A DNA stretch of 12,298 nt, taken from Sphingomonas sp. (GTDB taxonomy: Bacteria > Pseudomonadota > Alphaproteobacteria > Sphingomonadales > Sphingomonadaceae). Both the position numbers and the translations under genes were made by a program. The stretch covers positions 1 to 12,298 of the forward strand of contig JAIERC010000121.1 of the NCBI GenBank assembly GCA_019747165.1, written 5' to 3'. Shown here in pieces: positions 7,104 to 12,298 of the stretch; within the stretch, counting starts at the first letter, position 1; every line of letters begins with the position of its first letter. The notes beneath the pieces are model-generated. The model saw only the letters and a program-made list of their open reading frames with translations, was not told where the DNA came from and searched no databases.

Positions 7104-8368
7104 TGCTGACCGAAATCAACTTCGACGGGCTGATCGGCCCCAGCCACAATTATGCCGGGCTCAGCCATGGCAATCTCGCCGCAACCAGCAACGCGGGCAA
7201 AACGTCCCGCCCCCGCGAGGCCGCGCTGCAGGGCGTTGCCAAGATGCGCGCCAACCTCACCCTGGGGCTGACGCAGGGGATTTTACTACCGCATGCCCGC
7301 CCGGATCACGCCTGGCTTGCGGCATTGTCGACCGACTATGAGTCGGCAACGCCGGCCCTGAAGGCACAGGCGCTGTCGGCATCGGCGATGTGGGCCGCCA
7401 ACGCCGCCACGGTCTCACCGGCACCCGATACGCTCGATGGGCGCTGCCATCTGAGCGTCGCCAATCTGGTCACAATGCCGCATCGCAGCCACGAATGGCC
7501 GGGCACGCTTGCGCAGTTGCGGCTTGCCTTTGCCGACCCGGCCTTTGCCGTGCATTGCCCGGTTCCGGCGCCGTTTGGCGACGAGGGCGCCGCCAATCAT
7601 ATGCGCATGGCAAATGGGCATGCGTCGCCGGGGATTGAGATATTCGTTTATGGCACGGCAGGCGGTGGGTTCCCCGCCCGCCAACGGCGTGAAGCCAGCG
7701 AAGCGGTCGCCCGTGCCCATCGGCTCGATCCGGCCCGAACCTTGTTCGTCGAACAATCCGAAATCGCGATTGCGGCCGGGGCATTCCACAATGACGTCGT
7801 TGCCGTCGCCAATGGCCCGGTATTGTTCGCGCATGAACAGGCCTTTGCCGATCGGGATCGATTTTACACCGATCTCACTGATCGCCTGCCCGAGGCACAG
7901 ATTATCGAGGTTCCGGCTGCTGCCATCAGCCTCGCCGATGCAATCTCATCCTATCTGTTTAACGCGCAATTGGTGACCTTGCCGGATGGCGACATGGCGC
8001 TGATCCTGCCCGAAGAAGCCCGCAGCAACTCGCGGGTCTGGAGCTGGCTGCAGCTGATGATCGCCGGCAATGGCCCGATCCGCCAGCTCAAGGTGGTCGA
8101 TGTCCGCGAATCCATGGCCAATGGCGGAGGCCCCGCCTGCCTCAGGCTGCGGGTCGTGGCTGATCCGGCGACTGTCGATCCACGTTTTCTCGTCGACGAT
8201 CAACGGCTCGATCAGCTTGCGGCCGTCATCGAGCGTCATTGGCCAGAAACGATAGACCCCAACGACATCGGCAACCCCGCGCTGATCACAGATATCGAAA
8301 ATGCCCGCATCGCCCTGCTGGATGCCGTCGGGATTGTCGGGTTAATTGACAGTTTACCACCTTCGTAA
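7100..8368 (+). CDS. astB: N-succinylarginine dihydrolase
   Basis: AstB hydrolyses N2-succinylarginine to N2-succinylornithine, CO2 and two NH3, the step that releases nitrogen in the AST pathway. It belongs to the amidinotransferase-like beta/alpha-propeller superfamily. Of 422 residues, the diagnostic blocks are NFDGLIGPSHNYAGLSHGN (7-25), AMWAANAATVSPAPDTLDG (96-114), FGDEGAANHMR (159-169), AFHNDVVAV (228-236) and ESMANGGGPACLRLRV (337-352). The catalytic Glu/His/Cys of E. coli AstB (E174, H248, C365) correspond to E162, H230 and C347. The protein is about 25 residues shorter than the E. coli enzyme, with the small deletions outside the active site. The start could be ATG 7100 (ATGA overlap with astA) or the adjacent ATG 7103; an AAGG at 7091-7094 favours 7100. 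It ends the operon; astC, astD and astE do not follow. Confidence 0.95.
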   Translation: MMLTEINFDGLIGPSHNYAGLSHGNLAATSNAGKTSRPREAALQGVAKMRANLTLGLTQGILLPHARPDHAWLAALSTDYESATPALKAQALSASAMWAANAATVSPAPDTLDGRCHLSVANLVTMPHRSHEWPGTLAQLRLAFADPAFAVHCPVPAPFGDEGAANHMRMANGHASPGIEIFVYGTAGGGFPARQRREASEAVARAHRLDPARTLFVEQSEIAIAAGAFHNDVVAVANGPVLFAHEQAFADRDRFYTDLTDRLPEAQIIEVPAAAISLADAISSYLFNAQLVTLPDGDMALILPEEARSNSRVWSWLQLMIAGNGPIRQLKVVDVRESMANGGGPACLRLRVVADPATVDPRFLVDDQRLDQLAAVIERHWPETIDPNDIGNPALITDIENARIALLDAVGIVGLIDSLPPS

Positions 8369-8369
8369 A

Positions 8370-8390
8370 CCGGGAATCGCGCATTTCCGG
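8370..8390 (+). terminator. Hairpin immediately after astB, possible weak terminator or mRNA 3'-end stabiliser
   Basis: CCGGGAAT (8370-8377) pairs with ATTTCCGG (8383-8390) over 8 bp, including one G-U pair, around a CGCGC loop. It begins 2 nt after the astB stop codon. No T-run follows, so a classical Rho-independent terminator is unlikely. It may mark the 3' end of the ast message or attenuate read-through into the small downstream gene. Confidence 0.3.
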
Positions 8391-8420
8391 GAATGGCCCG
8401 CTATTTGCTTAATCCAGGCT

Positions 8421-8639
8421 ATGCTTCACAAGATCGCCCGCCTGTTTGTGATCAAGACAAAGTTCGAGGCATTTCTCGTTATCTATGGGCTCGGCACAGG
8501 GGCAATCGAACGAGGGCTCCATTATGTGCAGCAATATCCCGGCTATGGCGGCTGGCTGTTGTTTTCCGTTTGCCCAATCGCCGTGTTCATGGCGGGCGCC
8601 CGCATTCTTGATTCAATCGAGCGGCAACAGGCGGATTGA
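8421..8639 (+). CDS. Small membrane protein of unknown function
   Basis: A 72-residue protein starting MLHKIARLFVIKTKFEAF. There are two hydrophobic stretches, about residues 17-32 (FEAFLVIYGLGTGAIE) and 44-62 (GGWLLFSVCPIAVFMAGAR), with a tyrosine-rich link RGLHYVQQYPGYGG between them and a charged tail DSIERQQAD. This predicts a two-helix inner membrane protein with a basic N terminus (K/R at 4, 7, 12, 14). I recognise the type as a conserved hypothetical of sphingomonads but know of no function. The frame stays open upstream (a GTG at 8346 lies inside astB), but the residues before ATG 8421 look non-coding and run through the post-astB hairpin. The ribosome binding site is weak (CCAGG). 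It lies in the gap between astB and cysD, so which transcript carries it is unclear. Confidence 0.65.
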   Translation: MLHKIARLFVIKTKFEAFLVIYGLGTGAIERGLHYVQQYPGYGGWLLFSVCPIAVFMAGARILDSIERQQAD

Positions 8640-8705
8640 AGCAACTTTTGCGGTGCCAAAGATAACTTCGTGGCAGTTGGCCAACGGCAAGCTATCTCAG
8701 CATCC

Positions 8706-9617
8706 ATGAACACGCCGCTTACCCATTTGCAACGGCTTGAGGCCGAAAGCATTCACATCATGCGCGAAGTCGTCGCAGAGGCGGACAAGCCAGTAATGCT
8801 TTATTCCGTCGGCAAGGATTCAGCCGTGATGCTGCACCTTGCCCGCAAAGCGTTTTTCCCCGCACCGCCGCCGTTCCCGTTGCTGCATGTCGACACGACC
8901 TGGAAATTCCGGGCCATGTACGCCTTGCGCGAAAAGGCCGCTGCGGACGCCGGGATGCGCCTGATCGTCCACCAGAACCCGGAGGCACTCACCCTGGGGA
9001 TCAACCCGTTCGATCATGGCAGCCGCCACACCGATATGTGGAAGACCGAAGGGCTGAAGCAGGCGCTGGCACTCCACGGATTCGACGCCGCCTTTGGCGG
9101 TGCGCGGCGCGATGAGGAAAAAAGCCGCGCCAAGGAACGCATCTTCAGCTTCCGCTCGGCGCACCAGCGCTGGGACCCCAAAAGCCAGCGGCCCGAACTC
9201 TGGCAGCTCTATAACGCGCGCAAGAACAGGGGCGAGAGCATGCGCGTCTTCCCAATCTCCAACTGGACCGAGCTCGACATCTGGCAATATATCCAGCTCG
9301 AAAATATCGAAATCGTCCCGCTCTATTTCAGCGCCCCGCGCCCAACTTATATCCATGATGGCCAGTTGTTCATGGCTGACGATGTCGCCCGGATGGAGCG
9401 CGTCCTTGGTCGCACGGTCGATATTGAGGAACGCTGGGTCCGCTTCCGCACATTGGGGTGCTTCCCCTTGAGCGGGGCGGTTGAAAGCCGCGCGACGACC
9501 CTGTCCGATGTGATCCAGGAAATGCTGTTGACCACCACCTCCGAACGCCAGGGCCGCGTGATCGATCACGATCAGGCCGCGAGCATGGAGAAAAAGAAGC
9601 AAGAGGGGTATTTCTGA
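8706..9617 (+). CDS. cysD: Sulfate adenylyltransferase subunit 2
   Basis: CysD is the catalytic ATP-pyrophosphatase subunit of bacterial ATP sulfurylase. With the GTPase CysN it forms APS from ATP and sulfate. The 303 residues match E. coli CysD (302) almost end to end: LTHLQRLEAESIHIMREV (5-22); the PP-loop SVGKDS (34-39); LLHVDTTWKFR (59-69); GGARRDEEKSRAKER (131-145); RVFPISNWTELDIWQYI (180-196); FRTLGCFPLSGAVES (247-261); and the end QGRVIDHDQAASM (282-294) through GYF (301-303). ATG 8706 is chosen because homology starts there; an in-frame GTG at 8670 would add 12 unlike residues. It is the first gene of the cysD-cysNC-cysQ operon. The 66-nt upstream gap (8640-8705) shows only weak promoter-like elements (TTGAAG at 8636, GATAAC at 8661, 19-nt spacing), and I do not call a promoter from them. 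Cytosolic. Confidence 0.96.
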   Translation: MNTPLTHLQRLEAESIHIMREVVAEADKPVMLYSVGKDSAVMLHLARKAFFPAPPPFPLLHVDTTWKFRAMYALREKAAADAGMRLIVHQNPEALTLGINPFDHGSRHTDMWKTEGLKQALALHGFDAAFGGARRDEEKSRAKERIFSFRSAHQRWDPKSQRPELWQLYNARKNRGESMRVFPISNWTELDIWQYIQLENIEIVPLYFSAPRPTYIHDGQLFMADDVARMERVLGRTVDIEERWVRFRTLGCFPLSGAVESRATTLSDVIQEMLLTTTSERQGRVIDHDQAASMEKKKQEGYF

Positions 9618-11539
9618 TGGCCCCCGCTCCCGCTTATGCCACCGAAACACTGATCGCTGAGGATATCGACGCCTATCTGCGGCTGCACCAGCACAAGTCA
9701 CTGCTGCGCTTCATCACCTGCGGATCGGTCGATGACGGAAAGTCCACGCTGATCGGGCGCCTGCTCTACGATTCTAAGATGATCTTTGAAGATCAACTCG
9801 CGGCGCTGGAAGCGGATAGCAAACGGGTTGGCACTCAGGGACAAGAAATTGATTTCGCGCTTCTCGTCGATGGCCTTGCGGCAGAGCGTGAACAGGGCAT
9901 CACCATCGACGTCGCCTATCGTTTTTTCACCACCGAGAAGCGCAAATTCATCGTCGCCGATACCCCAGGGCACGAACAATATACCCGCAACATGGTCACA
10001 GGCGCATCGACCGCTGATCTGGCGGTCATTCTGATCGATGCGCGAAAAGGCGTGCTGACCCAGACCCGGCGGCACAGCTACCTCGCCAAGCTGATCGGCA
10101 TTCGCCACATCGTGTTGGCGGTGAACAAGATGGATTTGGTCGGCTATGAACGGGGCGTATTTGACACGATCGTCGCTGAGTATCGGGCATTCGCTGCGTC
10201 AATCGGGATTGAGGCCTTTACCGCCATTCCGATATCAGGGTTTCGCGGCGACAATGTCGCAAACCGTTCGGAAGCGATGGACTGGTATGTCGGCCCCACG
10301 CTGATCGAGCACCTCGAAAGCGTTGATGTCGCCAGTGATGCCGCCCAGGCCGGGCCGTTTCGTATGCCGGTGCAATGGGTCAATCGCCCCAATCTCGATT
10401 TTCGGGGCTTTGCCGGCCAGATCACGGCGGGCACGGTGCGTCCAGGCGATCCGGTTCGCATTCTCCCATCAGGTCGGGTAACGCATATCGACCGGATCGT
10501 AACGATGGACGGCGATCTTCAACAGGCGGTGGCGGGCCAGTCGGTGACGCTGACATTGCGCGATGAGGTTGATTGTTCGCGCGGCGATGTCATCGCCACC
10601 AGCGATTCGCCGCCCGAAGCCGCCGACCAGTTTTCCGCCACGATTGTCTGGATGGATGAAGCGCCGTTGCTGCCCGGTCGCGGCTATATCCTGAAGCTTG
10701 GCACGCAAACGGCTGGCGTGACGGTGCAGGCGCCCGACCATGTCGTTGATATCAACACCCTGGCCAAATTGTCAGCACGCAGCCTGGGTCTCAACGATAT
10801 TGGCGTCGCCGACATCCATACTGACCGCCCAATCGTTTTCGAGCCCTATGCGTCAGGCGCAGCGCTTGGCGGGTTCATCATCATCGATCGCGCCACCAAC
10901 GCCACCGTCGCCACGGGGATGATCCGCCACGCATTGCGGCGGTCAAAAAATGTTCATTGGCAGACAATCGAGATCAGTCGAGAGGCGCACGCCGCGCAAA
11001 TGGGCCAGCAGCCGCGCGTGCTGTGGTTCACGGGGCTATCAGGGTCTGGCAAATCGACCATCGCCAATCTGGTCGAACAGAAACTCCATGCGCTCGGCAA
11101 GCACACCTTCCTGCTTGATGGCGACAATGTCCGGCATGGGCTCAACAAGGATCTGGGCTTTAGCGATGCCGACCGGATTGAGAATATCCGGCGCGTTGGC
11201 GAAGTGGCCAAGCTGATGACCGATGCCGGGCTGATTGTGCTGACTGCGTTTATCTCGCCTTTTCGCGCCGAACGCGACATGGTGCGCGGCATGCTGTCTT
11301 CCGACCAATTTGTCGAGATTTTCGTCGACACCCCGATCGAGCTTGCCGAAGCACGCGACGTCAAAGGCCTCTACAAACGCGCCCGTGCTGGAGAGATTGC
11401 GAGCTTTACCGGCATTTCCAGCCCCTATGAAGCGCCCGACACCCCGGACATCCGGATCGACACCACCACCGAAAGCCCCGAAGCGGCGGCACAGCGTATC
11501 GTCGAGGATGTCGTGGGAATCTGGAGTTACGATCTGTGA
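9617..11539 (+). CDS. cysNC: Bifunctional sulfate adenylyltransferase subunit 1 / adenylylsulfate kinase (CysN-CysC fusion)
   Basis: A 640-residue fusion. The N-terminal CysN part is an EF-Tu-like GTPase that drives APS synthesis with CysD: G1 GSVDDGKST (36-44), EQGIT (92-96), G3 DTPGHE (115-120), G4 NKMD (170-173), followed by beta-barrel domains to about residue 445. The C-terminal CysC part (about 465-640) phosphorylates APS to PAPS. It shows the P-loop GLSGSGKS (473-480), DGDNVRHGLN (501-510), FISPFRAERD (545-554; Ser547 is the position phosphorylated in E. coli CysC), RDVKGLYKRARAGEI (580-594), then SFTGISSPYEAP (596-607). Both halves look intact, so the enzyme should be bifunctional. 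A good Shine-Dalgarno (GAGGGG, 9603-9608) precedes the ATG, which overlaps the cysD stop by 1 nt (TGATG). The fusion resembles NodQ/CysNC of other alphaproteobacteria. PAPS can feed sulfite reduction or sulfotransferases; the window does not tell which. Confidence 0.96.
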   Translation: MAPAPAYATETLIAEDIDAYLRLHQHKSLLRFITCGSVDDGKSTLIGRLLYDSKMIFEDQLAALEADSKRVGTQGQEIDFALLVDGLAAEREQGITIDVAYRFFTTEKRKFIVADTPGHEQYTRNMVTGASTADLAVILIDARKGVLTQTRRHSYLAKLIGIRHIVLAVNKMDLVGYERGVFDTIVAEYRAFAASIGIEAFTAIPISGFRGDNVANRSEAMDWYVGPTLIEHLESVDVASDAAQAGPFRMPVQWVNRPNLDFRGFAGQITAGTVRPGDPVRILPSGRVTHIDRIVTMDGDLQQAVAGQSVTLTLRDEVDCSRGDVIATSDSPPEAADQFSATIVWMDEAPLLPGRGYILKLGTQTAGVTVQAPDHVVDINTLAKLSARSLGLNDIGVADIHTDRPIVFEPYASGAALGGFIIIDRATNATVATGMIRHALRRSKNVHWQTIEISREAHAAQMGQQPRVLWFTGLSGSGKSTIANLVEQKLHALGKHTFLLDGDNVRHGLNKDLGFSDADRIENIRRVGEVAKLMTDAGLIVLTAFISPFRAERDMVRGMLSSDQFVEIFVDTPIELAEARDVKGLYKRARAGEIASFTGISSPYEAPDTPDIRIDTTTESPEAAAQRIVEDVVGIWSYDL

Positions 11540-12298
11540 GTGACGCGGCCCTCGCCCGGTCGATTGCCGATGAAGCAGGCGCCTTGCTGCGCGATATTCG
11601 CGCAAAGGCGACCTGTTCCGACCGGGAAATGGGGCAGCGCGGAGATCGGGAGGCAAATCTGTTGATCATCGATCGGCTACGCGCCGCCCGGCCGGATGAC
11701 TTTATCCTTTCCGAAGAGTCGCTTGATGATCGTGCCCGCTGCGCAGCGCGGCGGGTGTGGATCATCGATCCGCTCGACGGTACGCGCGAATATTCGGAAC
11801 GGCTCGATGACTGGGCCGTACATATCGGCCTGGCGATTGACGGCGTGCCGACAACGGGTGCCGTCGCGCTACCCGCCTGTGGCCGTATTTTTGTCACCGA
11901 CGATACTGCCCCGCTGCCCGCGTTGCCGCCGGGGCGTCCGCGCATGGTCGTCAGTCGGACACGGGCACCTGAAATTGCAAAACTGGTCGCCGGTGCGATC
12001 GGTGCCGATCTGGTGCCGATGGGATCAGCCGGAGCAAAGGCCATGGCGGTGGTGGCGGGCGACGCCGAAATCTATCTTCACGATGGCGGCCAATATGAAT
12101 GGGACAATTGCGCCCCGGCGGCGGTAGCGATTGCAGCAGGATTCCACGCCTCGCGAATTGATGGTAGCCCGCTGGTTTATAACTGCATGGATCCGCTGCT
12201 GCCCGATCTGCTGATCTGCCGTCCGGAATGGGCGGCCCCTGTGCTCGCTGCCATTGCCCGGCTCCGTCCCGCTCAGGGACCAGAGCAACCGCAACAAA
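11536..12298 (+). CDS. cysQ: 3'(2'),5'-bisphosphate nucleotidase, CysQ type; open at the right window edge
   Basis: CysQ hydrolyses 3'-phosphoadenosine 5'-phosphate (PAP), the inhibitory by-product of PAPS use, to AMP and phosphate; it is a Mg-dependent, Li-sensitive member of the inositol monophosphatase superfamily. 254 residues are visible without a stop. Motifs: GDREAN (36-41), SEES (59-62) with metal ligands E60/E61, WIIDPLDGTREYS (75-87) with D78 and D81, DDWAVHIGLA (91-100) and EWDNCAPAAV (188-197) with D190. The DPLDGTREYS, WDNCAP and DGSPLVYN (209-216) pattern resembles actinobacterial/alphaproteobacterial CysQ rather than E. coli CysQ. Family members are usually about 255-270 residues, so little is missing. 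The start is the GTG at 11536, overlapping the cysNC stop as GTGA; GGAG at 11523-11526 is a well-spaced ribosome binding site. Position at the end of the PAPS-synthesis operon supports the PAP role. Confidence 0.9.
   Translation, partial: MSDAALARSIADEAGALLRDIRAKATCSDREMGQRGDREANLLIIDRLRAARPDDFILSEESLDDRARCAARRVWIIDPLDGTREYSERLDDWAVHIGLAIDGVPTTGAVALPACGRIFVTDDTAPLPALPPGRPRMVVSRTRAPEIAKLVAGAIGADLVPMGSAGAKAMAVVAGDAEIYLHDGGQYEWDNCAPAAVAIAAGFHASRIDGSPLVYNCMDPLLPDLLICRPEWAAPVLAAIARLRPAQGPEQPQQ

Noticed and set aside
8636..8666. TTGAAG and GATAAC as a possible cysD promoter
   Set aside because: Each matches the sigma-70 consensus at only 4 of 6 positions, with a long 19-nt spacer; this is expected by chance.
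8820..9701. 293-residue open frame antisense to cysD
   Set aside because: Long, but fully opposite a highly conserved cysD and running into cysNC. It is explained by codon bias, with no family signature.
11353..11382. RDVKGLYKRA in CysC instead of the RDPKGLY of E. coli, considered as an unusual active-site change
   Set aside because: The DVKGLY form is common in other APS kinases, including eukaryotic PAPS synthases, so it is normal variation.
11039..11656. 205-residue open frame antisense to the CysC domain and the start of cysQ
   Set aside because: It covers the conserved APS kinase motifs on the opposite strand and its translation resembles no protein family. It is a GC-driven shadow.
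1..12298. Search for CRISPR arrays, IS ends, phage genes, toxin-antitoxin pairs, tRNAs and riboswitches
   Set aside because: No direct-repeat arrays, transposase motifs, clover-leaf candidates or integrase-like genes were found by eye; composition and codon use are uniform throughout.

Overview
The window is gene-dense, high-GC, single-copy chromosomal DNA. It looks like an alphaproteobacterium, most probably a sphingomonad (Sphingomonas/Sphingopyxis-like). That placement is an inference from gene content: a DUF2269 membrane protein, an M20 hydrolase beside astA/astB, and a fused CysNC followed by an actinobacterial/alphaproteobacterial-type CysQ. Codon use also fits, but no phylogenetic marker such as rRNA is present. 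I see no tRNA, rRNA, CRISPR array, insertion sequence, prophage or compositional break, so the segment reads as ordinary housekeeping and accessory metabolism.

Layout. (1) Positions 1-518 hold the 3' part of a YciK-like short-chain dehydrogenase on the + strand. (2) Positions 534-2839 form a leftward two-gene operon: a class IV (HDAC11-like) deacetylase, then a class I CPD photolyase, joined by an ATGA overlap. (3) Positions 2894-4320 form a rightward pair: an HSL-type esterase and the Nudix RNA pyrophosphohydrolase RppH, also joined by ATGA. (4) Positions 4314-4781 encode a leftward four-helix DUF2269 membrane protein whose 3' end overlaps rppH. (5) Positions 4882-8368 form a rightward operon: an M20 zinc hydrolase, astA (arginine N-succinyltransferase) and astB (N-succinylarginine dihydrolase), joined by GTGA and ATGA overlaps. 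(6) Positions 8421-8639 encode a small two-helix membrane protein. (7) Positions 8706-12298 form the sulfate activation operon cysD, cysNC and cysQ; cysQ runs off the right edge.

How the genes work together. AstA and AstB carry out the first two steps of the ammonia-producing arginine succinyltransferase (AST) catabolic pathway. The remaining genes astC, astD and astE are absent here, and an M20-family amidohydrolase is cotranscribed instead; a desuccinylase role for it is the most testable hypothesis in the window. CysD and CysN make adenylyl sulfate (APS) from ATP and sulfate, the CysC domain phosphorylates it to PAPS, and CysQ removes the by-product PAP. The HDAC-photolyase operon pairs an acyl-lysine or acylpolyamine deacylase with a DNA repair flavoenzyme, with no obvious biochemical link.

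Nothing here is clearly a new defence, mobile or RNA system. The observations worth following are the M20-AstA-AstB grouping, the HDAC11-like/photolyase coupling and two small unexplained membrane proteins.
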